From JAPXSY01 sp034003585 (GTDB lineage: Bacteria; Verrucomicrobiota; Kiritimatiellia; RFP12; UBA1067), in contig JAVEYH010000124.1 of NCBI GenBank assembly GCA_034003585.1, positions 1 to 10,164 of the forward strand: 10,164 bases of DNA. The letters run 5' to 3'. This document shows positions 1 to 6,875 of the stretch, one piece after another (positions within the stretch are counted from its first letter, which is position 1; each line of letters begins with the position of its first letter). The notes beneath the pieces were generated by a model, which was given only the letters and a program-made list of their open reading frames with translations, searched no databases and was not told the origin of the DNA. The translations under genes were made by a program, and so were the position numbers.

Positions 1-30
1 CGAGGAACGCGCAAAACAACATGTTCAGGC

Positions 31-57
31 AGGGTCCCCGAAACGACCGTCTGCGGG
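31..57. repeat. Possible decayed copy of the GGACGGTT hairpin repeat
   Basis: This stretch shares AGGG, TCCCCGAA, ACCGTC and a terminal GCGG, in order, with the palindromic repeat at 6763-6789. It lacks about five bases of the 5' stem and has a few extra bases before ACCGTC, so it can no longer fold into the same perfect hairpin. Two dispersed, unequal copies would fit a small palindromic repeat family. The similarity is short and could be chance in GC-rich DNA. Confidence 0.3.
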
Positions 58-84
58 GCAAAGGAATAAGCCGTGGGGCGCGGC

Positions 85-113
85 TTGCCTTTGCAAAACA
101 GAGCGGGTATGAT
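85..113 (+). promoter_or_regulatory. Sigma-70-like promoter for the PQQ-like gene
   Basis: A -35-like TTGCCT (85-90) and a -10-like TATGAT (108-113) are separated by exactly 17 bases. The expected transcription start, about seven bases after the -10 box, falls on or next to the ATG at 120. The transcript would therefore be leaderless or nearly so, in keeping with the lack of a good Shine-Dalgarno sequence before that ATG. The boxes are seen directly; activity is inferred. Confidence 0.5.
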
Positions 114-119
114 CCGCGC

Positions 120-1421
120 ATGATCTTACAGCGAGGCGAACCGGGGGGCCTGGCGCGAAGGGTGGTGGCGGCATGCTGCCTGGCGGGGGTGTCGGCCTTT
201 GCGGGGAACTGGCCGCAATGGCGCGGGCCGGGGGGCAACGGCACGGCGGCCGCGGGCGACTACCCGCTGGTCTTCTCGCCGAGTAACGGGGTGCTGTGGC
301 GGGTCCCGCTGCCCGGCAGGGGAAGCTCCACGCCTGCGGTGTGGGGAGACCGGGTGTTTCTTACGTCCGGCGTGGGCGAAGGGACCAATGGTCAGGACGG
401 CGCGCTCTGTTTCGACTGGGAAACGGGGCGGCGCCTCTGGCAGGTCACCCTCGGGCCGCAGCGGGTCGGCCGGCACCGCCGGGGCAACGGCAGTTGCCCG
501 TCGCCGGTCACGGACGGGCGGCACGTCTTCGTGTATTTCAAGAGCGGGACGCTGGCCGCGATCGATTTCGCGGGAAACGCGGTGTGGCGTGTGAACCTGC
601 AGGAGCGGTACGGCAGGGACACGCTGCTGTGGGATCTCGGGACCAGCCCGGTGCTGGCGGACGGCAAACTGGTGGTGGCGGTGATGCAGGATGCGGGGGC
701 CTATGTGGTGGCGTTTGATCCGCAGACCGGGGATGTGCGCTGGAAGGTGCCGCGGCCGTTTCCCTGCGCGGTGGAGTCGGGAGACAGCTACACGACGCCG
801 CTGGTGACGCGGCAGGACGGGCGGACCGTGCTGGTGCTGTGGGGCGCGGGGCACCTGAGCGGCCATGACGCGGCCGACGGCCGGATGCGCTGGTCCTGCG
901 GCGGGTTCAATCCCGAAAACAAACCCCGCTGGCGCGATATCGCCTCGCCGGCACTGGATGGGGATCTCGTGATCGTGCCGTACGGCCGGGAACAGTTCAC
1001 GGCCGGGGTTCGGATCGGCGGCGAGGGGGACATCACGTCCTCCGCGCGGCTGTGGGAGCGGCGCGGGGTCGGCACGGACAGCTCGACCCCGGCGGCGGCA
1101 GACGGCAGGGCCTATCTGGTCAACGCCAAGGGACGGGTGTGGGGCATCGACCTGTTGACCGGACGGGAGTGCGGGACACTGCTGCTGCCGGGCGGCAAGG
1201 GCGCGTTTTTCAGCTCGCCGGCGCTTGCGGGGGACCGGCTTTATCTCTGCCGGGAGGGAGGGGGCGTGTATGTCGTGCGGGTTGCGCCGGACAAGTTGAG
1301 CCTCCTGAGCGAAACGCACTTCGACGAGGTATTCGTGGCCTCGCCCATTCTGGTCCGGAACCGGCTGCTGCTGCGGGGCGAGCGTTCGCTGCTCTGCATC
1401 GGCGCGGCCCCGCGGCCCTGA
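120..1421 (+). CDS. Secreted PQQ-like (BamB-type) beta-propeller protein
   Basis: Encodes 433 residues from the ATG at 120. Residues 1-28 form a signal peptide: charged start, LARR, a hydrophobic Ala/Val/Leu core, and probable cleavage at AFA|GN. The mature protein opens with NWPQWRGPGGNG, the usual start of PQQ-like propeller proteins in planctomycete and verrucomicrobial genomes. Blade repeats follow, for example GALCFDWETGRRLWQ, GTLAAIDFAGNAVWR, AYVVAFDPQTGDVRWK, GHDAADGRMRWS and GRVWGIDLLTG. The family forms beta-propeller scaffolds in the periplasm or envelope; many members bind no PQQ, and no enzymatic dehydrogenase motif is visible here. The reading frame stays open upstream to an ATG at 21, but that extension is not protein-like and contains repeat-related sequence, so the signal-peptide start is preferred. 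The gene converges on the MFS gene with only 10 nt between stop codons. The exact role is unknown. Confidence 0.85.
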   Translation: MILQRGEPGGLARRVVAACCLAGVSAFAGNWPQWRGPGGNGTAAAGDYPLVFSPSNGVLWRVPLPGRGSSTPAVWGDRVFLTSGVGEGTNGQDGALCFDWETGRRLWQVTLGPQRVGRHRRGNGSCPSPVTDGRHVFVYFKSGTLAAIDFAGNAVWRVNLQERYGRDTLLWDLGTSPVLADGKLVVAVMQDAGAYVVAFDPQTGDVRWKVPRPFPCAVESGDSYTTPLVTRQDGRTVLVLWGAGHLSGHDAADGRMRWSCGGFNPENKPRWRDIASPALDGDLVIVPYGREQFTAGVRIGGEGDITSSARLWERRGVGTDSSTPAAADGRAYLVNAKGRVWGIDLLTGRECGTLLLPGGKGAFFSSPALAGDRLYLCREGGGVYVVRVAPDKLSLLSETHFDEVFVASPILVRNRLLLRGERSLLCIGAAPRP

Positions 1422-1431
1422 TCTTCGCGCG

Positions 1432-2637
1432 TCAGGCGGCGGGACCCGCGCAATCGCGGCCGCGCCAGGCGAACCAGAGCGTGCCGGCCACGCCGAAGGC
1501 GAAGGCGGTCATCAGATTGAGCTCCGGCGCGATGCGCCACAACAGCGCGCCGCCGAACGCCGCAAACGCCACGAGCACATCGCGCACCAGATAGTAGAGG
1601 CCGAAAATCGCCGCTTTGCGGCCTTCCGGCGCGAGGTCCATGATCAGGGCCTTGCGCGTCGGCTCGCCGAACTCCTTAAGCCCCCGCAGAACGAACACGG
1701 CCGCCAGCGGCCAGAAGGATTGAGTGTGGAGCAGCGCGAGCGGGAAGAGGGTGAAGAAGCCGAACGTGATCAGCACGAAGGGTTTTTTGCCGAAGCGGTC
1801 CGCCATGTAGGCGACCGGCAGGTAAACCAGGACCGCGGTGATGTTCTCGATGGCTGAGAGCCAGCCGAAGGTCAGCTCCGAAACCGGCTGCGCGATGGTG
1901 CGCGTGGCCCAGATCACCACAAACGAGTCGGGGATGCGTTCGCAGAAGCGGATCAGGATGTCGGACATCAGCAGGTTTCGCAGACTGGCCGGCATGTCGC
2001 GCCACAGCCGCAGGGGGTTCGGTTCCGGGGTCCGGGTTTCGGCCGCGTCATCGGCGATCAGGCGCTGTTGCAGGACGGCCGCGGCCAGCGCCAGCGCCAG
2101 GGCGGCGGAGAAGGCGATCCGCACGCCCGGTCCGACGCCCCAGACCGCGATGCAGGCGCCGCCCGCCACCGGGCCCAGCATCTTCGGCACGCGCCGCACC
2201 AGCGAGAGGACGGAAACGCCCATCACGCGGTGGGTTTTCGCAACGCTTTTGGCCAGCAGGTCCATGGTGGCGGGCAGCGAGATGGCCGACCACGAGATGA
2301 AGAAGACCGCGCCGACCAGCACGGCCCACCAGGTCTGGATCAGGATGACGCAGAGATAGCCCAGCATGGAGAAGGCGTTGAAGAGAAGCAGCGCGCGTTT
2401 GGTGCCCAGCCGGTCGCTGACATAGCCGCCGGGAAAGGAGTAGAGCGCGGAAAGCAGGTCATCCATCCCGGCGAGCAGGCCGATGGCCATGACGGCGGTC
2501 GAGGCTTGGGCGAGCTGTTGCAGGTAGAGCGGCAGGAAACGCTCGCCCATGTGTTCGCCCATGCCCACCAGCACGATCATGCCCAGCAAGCCGAACAGGC
2601 TGCGTTTGCGGTGGGCCGGGAGGTTCAGGTTTTCCAT
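1432..2637 (-). CDS. Major facilitator superfamily (MFS) transporter
   Basis: Encodes 401 residues, rich in hydrophobic segments consistent with about 12 membrane helices and a charged central loop (about residues 192-225). MFS motif A is visible after helix 2 (GYVSDRLGTKR, residues 71-81) and again in the second half (AYMADRFGKKP, residues 276-286). This internal duplication is diagnostic of the superfamily. A loop with GEPTRKALIMDLAPEGRKA follows in the C-terminal half. Substrate cannot be read from the sequence; drug or metabolite efflux is possible. The start is the ATG at 2637, because it gives MENLNLPAHRKRS directly before helix 1. An in-frame TTG at 2688 would add 17 residues with no good ribosome site. 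A GAAAGG lies about 12 nt upstream, rather far. The gene is 58 nt downstream of the metalloprotease on the same strand and may be cotranscribed with it. Confidence 0.88.
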   Translation of the reverse strand: MENLNLPAHRKRSLFGLLGMIVLVGMGEHMGERFLPLYLQQLAQASTAVMAIGLLAGMDDLLSALYSFPGGYVSDRLGTKRALLLFNAFSMLGYLCVILIQTWWAVLVGAVFFISWSAISLPATMDLLAKSVAKTHRVMGVSVLSLVRRVPKMLGPVAGGACIAVWGVGPGVRIAFSAALALALAAAVLQQRLIADDAAETRTPEPNPLRLWRDMPASLRNLLMSDILIRFCERIPDSFVVIWATRTIAQPVSELTFGWLSAIENITAVLVYLPVAYMADRFGKKPFVLITFGFFTLFPLALLHTQSFWPLAAVFVLRGLKEFGEPTRKALIMDLAPEGRKAAIFGLYYLVRDVLVAFAAFGGALLWRIAPELNLMTAFAFGVAGTLWFAWRGRDCAGPAA

Positions 2638-2695
2638 ATGCGTGTGGGGCCTTTCTTTTCCAATCAACCGGCCGGGATTCAGCGGCAACCCCCTC

Positions 2696-5140
2696 TCATT
2701 CGAGGCGCGCCCGGAAGAAGCGGGCGGCGCCCTGCACCTGATTGGTGTAGGTGCGGCGGCCCGCGGCGTCGAAAGCGGACGCGCCGGTCACGGCGGTACC
2801 CTCGAGCGGCGTGAAAGCGTCGCCGGGGAAATCGGCGGCGTGCAGCAGCAGAGAGCCGTACGGGCCTTCGGGCAGCGTGGCGCCGGTCACCGTGCGGAGG
2901 ACGGTCGTGATGAACTGATCGGCGTGCGCGGCGACGGACTCGATCGCGAGCGCGCAGGTGTTCGAGGCGCCGGGGTGAAGGCCGAGCCGGTACTCCCAGC
3001 CGTTGTCGAAGCCGTCGAGATCGGGATCGGCCGCGTCCGCAGCCTCGTAGTCGCCGCCGCTGACCAGGCCGTATTGGTCGAGCCAGTAGCGGGGCGTGCC
3101 CCGCGCGGTGAGGGGAACGCCGTAGTACAGGTCGTCCACCATGAACACGAAGGCGTCGTCCGAGACGCACTGGAGGGCCACATACCGGGTGTTGGAGGGC
3201 ATGGTGTAGGAGTAGGCGGTCCACGAGGTCGGCGCCTGCACGTACGGCGCCGCGGTGACGGGGATGAAATTCGCGGTGGAGAAGGTTTCGTTGGTGGAGT
3301 ATCCGACCCGGAAGCGTTCGAGGCCGTAGGTGTCGGTGACGGACTTGGCTTTGAACGCGAAGGTGACCGGCCGGCCGAAATCCAGTTGGGGACTGACCAT
3401 CCAGTCGTCGTTCGGCGCTGCGGTGGAGGCGAAACAGGCGAAGTATTGCGAGCCGGAGTACGCGGCCCAGTCGGGATCGGTCAGCGGCGGCGAGGTCTGG
3501 CCGGGGTCGAACACGATGAAGGCCATACGGGATGTGTCGTTTGAGAAGGAGACATCTTCGATACCGTAGGTGTACGACTGGTCCGCATCCAGGAACGACC
3601 AGGGCGGCGCGCTGTCGATGGCGAAGGCGGTGTGCGCCTCGACGTCATCGGTGACCGGGTCATCCGACGGGGGCGGCGCGACGGCCCAGCCCACATCCTC
3701 CAGCGCCCCCACTTCCCGCTCGTTGATGGTGCGGATCTGCGTGCCGGTGCCGATCGCGTATTTCATGAAGGTCGTGAAGGTGACCCCGGTGTCCCAATGA
3801 CTGGCCGTGGAGCCCGGCGCGTAGGTGGAGGGGGCGTAGATCTGGATGCGGGTGCCGCCGTTAGCCTCTTTTGCCGCCGTGCCGTCCCAGTACAGCGCCT
3901 GGCTGGTGAGGGCCGCGGCGCGCTGGGAAGCGGTCAGCGTATTGAGCCGGGAGCCGTTATAATACAGGCACGTCTCCCACAAACTGGGCAGGCCGAGCAG
4001 GTACGTGCCGTCCGAATACAGCGTGTCGGTGAAGCCGAGCCCGTGCGTGACCTCGTGAAGCAGGACCGTGGCGAAATCGATGTATCCCGAGGGGCAGACG
4101 TCGTTCGTGCCGTAGTGGAAGGCATAGTTGCTGTTGAACGTGATGCCGTAATCCGGGTCATCGGGATAGGCGTCTTCTCCCTGAATGTGATTGTAGACGG
4201 TCAGGGGGTAGGCGTACTGGCCGTCACTGACGAACGAGGAGGAGGCTTCGGCGAGCGTGCCGCCCCCCAGGGCGGCGAAGCCGAGGGTGAGATGGATCGG
4301 CATCATGGCGGTGAGGCGGTCGCTCCAGGCCTGAAACGCGAAGCGGATGGCGCCTTTCTGCGTCTCGTTGAAGGCGTAGGTCAGGTCGACGGTGAAGTCC
4401 CCCACCTGGAGGGTCTCGACCACGGCCTGAGGGCGCAGCGGGGGGTGGTAGGCGTACACCGAGCCGTCCGGCAACGCATAGTGGTACACCTCGAACGCGT
4501 TCGTCTCCGCGAGATGCCGGATGGTTTCGAGGGTTGCCGGCGAAGTGTCCGCCGGGTGGTAGGTCGGCGCCATGAGACTGACGCGGATGAGCTGCCGCTC
4601 GCCGGGCCCGGCCAGCCGGTTCTCTCCCTTCGGACCGTAACGGAACACCGGACGCCGCACCGGTGTTTGCGGTGCCGGAACCGTGAACGCCGCCTCCACG
4701 GCCGGGGCGGCGGAACCGAGGCCGCGCACCAGCAGGCAGCGGTATGCCGGGGCCCCGCCCAGTCCCGACGCGCTCAGTTCCGCGAGCAGCAGCGGCGTCA
4801 GGCGCAGGGAGTCGCGGGTTCCGGGGATGCCGGAGAGGACAATCCGCGCGCCGGTCTTGTCATTCGCCACCACGAGGTCGCGCGGAGACTCCGCAGGCGG
4901 GCCGAGCGGCAGCGTGATCCCTCCGCCAAGCCGTTCCGACGGCAGGGACGCGGTCGCGCGCGGCGTTTGCGCGAGCAGGGCGCGGGAGGCCGTGTCGGAC
5001 AAGGTGTACGCGCCGACCTCAAAGAGCGTTTGGGCCCGTACCCCCGGCGCGCAGAGCAGAGGGAGCAGCAGGCCGACACCGCCGGCCATGCGCGACACGC
5101 GTGCGAACAGACGGTCTGCATTCGGGTTGGTATCAGTCAT
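2696..5140 (-). CDS. Secreted metzincin-like zinc metalloprotease with choice-of-anchor J-like domain
   Basis: Encodes 814 residues. A signal peptide spans about 1-36 (arginine-containing n-region, GGVGLLLPLLC core, cleavage near VRA|QT). Residues 37-240 look like a propeptide or accessory region of unknown fold. The catalytic part, about 245-487, carries HEVTHGLGFTD (362-372), a HExxHxxGxxD zinc site with Glu363 as general base and Asp as likely third ligand. A candidate Met-turn, Met459 in TFMKYAIG, follows STASHWD (445-450), and the domain ends EVGALEDVGWAV. Residues about 505-675 resemble a choice-of-anchor J/cleaved-adhesin beta-sandwich (YTYGIEDVSF, NDDWMVSPQL, FKAKS, RVGYS, MVDDLYYG). 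Residues 683-722 hold an Asp-rich, calcium-binding-like segment (DPDLDGFDNGWEYRLG). The tail, FFRARLE, shows no obvious sorting anchor. AGGAGG at 5146-5151 sits 5 nt before the ATG, and a strong promoter lies upstream. Probably secreted; the substrate is unknown. Confidence 0.82.
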   Translation of the reverse strand: MTDTNPNADRLFARVSRMAGGVGLLLPLLCAPGVRAQTLFEVGAYTLSDTASRALLAQTPRATASLPSERLGGGITLPLGPPAESPRDLVVANDKTGARIVLSGIPGTRDSLRLTPLLLAELSASGLGGAPAYRCLLVRGLGSAAPAVEAAFTVPAPQTPVRRPVFRYGPKGENRLAGPGERQLIRVSLMAPTYHPADTSPATLETIRHLAETNAFEVYHYALPDGSVYAYHPPLRPQAVVETLQVGDFTVDLTYAFNETQKGAIRFAFQAWSDRLTAMMPIHLTLGFAALGGGTLAEASSSFVSDGQYAYPLTVYNHIQGEDAYPDDPDYGITFNSNYAFHYGTNDVCPSGYIDFATVLLHEVTHGLGFTDTLYSDGTYLLGLPSLWETCLYYNGSRLNTLTASQRAAALTSQALYWDGTAAKEANGGTRIQIYAPSTYAPGSTASHWDTGVTFTTFMKYAIGTGTQIRTINEREVGALEDVGWAVAPPPSDDPVTDDVEAHTAFAIDSAPPWSFLDADQSYTYGIEDVSFSNDTSRMAFIVFDPGQTSPPLTDPDWAAYSGSQYFACFASTAAPNDDWMVSPQLDFGRPVTFAFKAKSVTDTYGLERFRVGYSTNETFSTANFIPVTAAPYVQAPTSWTAYSYTMPSNTRYVALQCVSDDAFVFMVDDLYYGVPLTARGTPRYWLDQYGLVSGGDYEAADAADPDLDGFDNGWEYRLGLHPGASNTCALAIESVAAHADQFITTVLRTVTGATLPEGPYGSLLLHAADFPGDAFTPLEGTAVTGASAFDAAGRRTYTNQVQGAARFFRARLE

Positions 5141-5163
5141 TGTGTCCTCCTGACTCCTCTACC

Positions 5164-5192
5164 TTGCACTCGATAGGTAAAACCATTACATT
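5164..5192 (+). promoter_or_regulatory. Weak candidate promoter for the nif3-like/rnc operon
   Basis: TTGCAC (5164-5169) and TACATT (5187-5192) are 17 bases apart and read toward the NIF3-family gene. Each matches the sigma-70 consensus in about four of six positions. It overlaps the much better minus-strand promoter, so the two could compete. AGGA at 5227-5230 is a plausible ribosome site 7 nt before the ATG at 5238. Confidence 0.3.
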
Positions 5193-5218
5193 ATAAAGCA
5201 CATAAGGCGGCGTGACAA
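5190..5218 (-). promoter_or_regulatory. Strong sigma-70-like promoter for the metalloprotease gene
   Basis: On the minus strand TTGTCA (5218-5213) and a perfect TATAAT (5195-5190) are separated by exactly 17 bases. Transcription would start near 5183, giving a leader of about 43 nt that contains AGGAGG just before the ATG at 5140. This is the closest match to the sigma-70 consensus found in the window and lies in a short AT-rich island of the divergent intergenic region. Confidence 0.7.
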
Positions 5219-5237
5219 TCTGGTGTAGGACAAAATT

Positions 5238-5999
5238 ATGGCGGTTACCCTATCGGCGTTGGAAACCCTGTTGGACGGGACCCTGGAGGTCGGCCGGTTC
5301 CGTGACGTGTCGAACAACGGGCTGCAGATCGCCAACAACGGGAGCGTGACGCGCGTGGTCACCGGTGTGGACGCCAGTTTGCGCCTGCTGGAGGCCGCGG
5401 CGGAACGGGGGGCGGACGCGGTGGTCTGTCACCACGGCTTGAGCTGGGGCGACTCGCTCAAGCGGATCACCGGGCTGAACCACCGGCTGGTCTCCTTCGC
5501 GCTCGCGCGCAACCTCGCGGTTTATGCGGCGCACCTGCCGCTGGACGCCCATCCGCGGTACGGCAACAACGCGCGGCTCTGCGCGGCCCTCGGGTTGCGG
5601 CGTCCGGTTCCGGCCTTCACGTATCACGGGGAGACCATCGGCTTCACCGCGGCCTATGCGCGGGCGATGCCGCTGGAGCGGTTTCTCGCGCGCGTGCGGA
5701 AGGCCGTGTCGCCGGCCTGCCGCCTGCTGCCCTTCGGCAAACGCAATGTCCGCACGGTGGGCGTGGTGTCGGGCGGGGCGGCGGACATGATCGACCAGGC
5801 CGCCGCGTGCGGGGTGGACGCCTATCTTACGGGCGAGCCCAGCCTGCAGGGGTACAACCTGGCCGAGCAGATGGGGCAGACCGTGCTGTTCGCCGGACAC
5901 TACGCCACCGAAACGTTCGGGGTCCGGGCTTTGGCTGAACTGATCCGGCGGCGGCTCGGCGTCCCGGCCGAGTTCATCGATTTTCAGATCGAATACTGA
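5238..5999 (+). CDS. NIF3/DUF34 family dinuclear metal-centre protein
   Basis: Encodes 253 residues, the length of the short NIF3 form without the central PII-like insertion of the longer Bacillus YqfO type. Family metal ligands are visible: VVCHHGLSW (His65, His66), AAHLPLDAHP (His99, Asp103) and AGHYATETFG (His221, Glu225). The segment YLTGEPSLQ (196-204) and the start GTLEVGRFRDVSNNGLQI are also typical. Members form ring-shaped hexamers with a two-metal site in each subunit. Some are annotated as GTP cyclohydrolase 1 type 2, but the cellular role is not settled and that name should not be relied on. It begins with ATG preceded by AGGA 7 nt upstream, is divergent from the metalloprotease, and is followed after 28 nt by rnc, so the two probably form an operon. 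Cytoplasmic; no signal peptide. Confidence 0.92.
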   Translation: MAVTLSALETLLDGTLEVGRFRDVSNNGLQIANNGSVTRVVTGVDASLRLLEAAAERGADAVVCHHGLSWGDSLKRITGLNHRLVSFALARNLAVYAAHLPLDAHPRYGNNARLCAALGLRRPVPAFTYHGETIGFTAAYARAMPLERFLARVRKAVSPACRLLPFGKRNVRTVGVVSGGAADMIDQAAACGVDAYLTGEPSLQGYNLAEQMGQTVLFAGHYATETFGVRALAELIRRRLGVPAEFIDFQIEY

Positions 6000-6027
6000 A
6001 TGCGCGGCTAACGGGGAGGGACAATCG

Positions 6028-6741
6028 GTGCCGGAGGCAGAGACAGATCCGCTTGACGCGTTCGAGGAGCGTTTGGGGTACGCCTTCCGTGACCGGACGC
6101 TGCTGCGCACCGCGCTGACCTCCCCCTCGTTCCGCGCGGACCGCGCGGCGGACGCGGTGCCGGACAACCAGCGGCTCGAATTCTTGGGGGATGCGGTCTT
6201 CGGGCTGCTTTCCGCGCAGAGTCTCTACGACCGCTATATGGCGGAGGATGAGGGGAGCCTTACGGTGCGGCGCAGTCTGCAGGTGAACCGCGGCGCGCTC
6301 GCCGGACTGGCGCGCCGTATCGGGCTCGGCGCCTGTCTGCGGGTCGGCCGGCGCGAGGAGGCGAACGGCGCGCGCGATCAGGACCGCATGCTCGCCGACG
6401 CGCTGGAGGCGGTGTTCGGCGCCGTGTGGCGCGACGGCGGGTGGGACGCGGTGTGGCGCGTTTACCGGCGGCTGGATCCGGGGGAGCCGGTTTCCGTGCC
6501 CTGGCGCGGCAACCCCAAAGGGGCTTTGCAGGAATTGGCGCAGCGGCACGCCTGGCCGGATTCGCCGGCCTATGAGCTGATCGGGGTGAGCGGCCCGGAC
6601 CATGAGCCGGTCTACACCGTGCGGGTGCGGGTGGCGGGGGGACGCGAGGCCGAGGGCGCGGGCCGCACCAAGCGGGCTGCGGAGACCGCCGCCGCGCAGG
6701 CGCTGCTTGGCAGCCTGATGCCGCCGGAATCCCTTGGGTAG
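6028..6741 (+). CDS. rnc: Ribonuclease III
   Basis: Encodes 237 residues and cleaves double-stranded RNA during rRNA and mRNA processing. The RNase III domain (about 8-150) contains NQRLEFLGDAV (47-57), DEGSLTVRRS (74-83) and ADALEAVFGAVWRDGG (123-138). Metal ligands equivalent to E. coli Glu41, Asp45, Asp114 and Glu117 are present as Glu51, Asp55, Asp124 and Glu127. The double-stranded RNA-binding domain (about 162-230) has NPKGALQELAQ and GRTKRAAETAAAQALL. One position is notable: the signature reads NQRLE, not NERLE, so the E. coli Glu38 equivalent is Gln48. The start is GTG at 6028, supported by GGGAGG about 7-8 nt upstream; an ATG start at the right place is absent. It follows the NIF3-family gene by 28 nt. 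A hairpin repeat begins 10 nt after the stop. Cytoplasmic. Confidence 0.95.
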   Translation: MPEAETDPLDAFEERLGYAFRDRTLLRTALTSPSFRADRAADAVPDNQRLEFLGDAVFGLLSAQSLYDRYMAEDEGSLTVRRSLQVNRGALAGLARRIGLGACLRVGRREEANGARDQDRMLADALEAVFGAVWRDGGWDAVWRVYRRLDPGEPVSVPWRGNPKGALQELAQRHAWPDSPAYELIGVSGPDHEPVYTVRVRVAGGREAEGAGRTKRAAETAAAQALLGSLMPPESLG

Positions 6742-6751
6742 AAAGGTGTCG

Positions 6752-6785
6752 CCGTCCCGGGTAGGGACGGTTCCCCGAACCGTCC
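6752..6785. repeat. Two overlapping hairpins downstream of rnc (palindromic repeat)
   Basis: Two perfect stems share bases. Hairpin 1 is CCGTCCC (6752-6758) with GGGACGG (6764-6770) around a 5-base loop. Hairpin 2 is GGACGGTT (6765-6772) with AACCGTCC (6778-6785) around CCCCG. Because 6765-6770 is used in both, the two folds exclude each other. No run of T follows closely on the plus strand (an A-rich TTAAAAA lies at 6794-6800), so it is not a canonical intrinsic terminator for rnc. It may still protect or end the transcript. A related but decayed sequence lies at 31-57. Confidence 0.6.
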
Positions 6786-6810
6786 GCGGCGTATTAAAAA
6801 CGGGTGCTGG

Positions 6811-6875
6811 TCGAGGACGAGGGACGAGGACGAGGGACGGGGACGAGGACGAGAACGGGGACGGGGACGATTACG
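6811..6875. repeat. Left GACGAG/GACGGG hexamer array
   Basis: A purine-rich array of imperfect 6-7 base units (CGAGGA, CGAGGGA, CGGGGA, CGAGAA) runs through this stretch. It includes the 22-bp sequence at 6812-6833 that recurs exactly at 7153-7174, and ends with GGACGATTACG (6865-6875), which recurs at 7169-7179. Read on the minus strand, the TAA at 6873-6871 in this end motif is the stop codon of the four-helix-bundle remnant. Confidence 0.85.

Noticed and set aside
126..1319. Minus-strand open frame of 397 codons opposite the PQQ-like gene
   Set aside because: Translation is rich in Arg, Pro and His without motifs; the plus strand has a signal peptide and propeller repeats.
1402..1465. Bidirectional terminator between the convergent PQQ-like and MFS genes
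   Set aside because: GCGCGGCC and GGCCGCGC could pair, but the loop is about 48 nt, both arms lie in coding sequence, and there is no T-run.
2638..2688. TTG start of the MFS gene at 2688
   Set aside because: The added 17 residues are not typical of an MFS N-terminus, and the GAGAGGGG purine run directly abuts the TTG, too close for a ribosome site.
3632..5176. Plus-strand open frame of 514 codons opposite the metalloprotease
   Set aside because: Low-complexity Arg/Gly/Val translation with no motif; it is the antisense shadow of a GC-rich gene with a signal peptide, zinc motif and promoter.
6752..6800. Intrinsic terminator for rnc
   Set aside because: The hairpins are good but no T-run follows on the plus strand; AAAAA at 6796-6800 would give U residues only on the minus strand, upstream of the stem in that direction.
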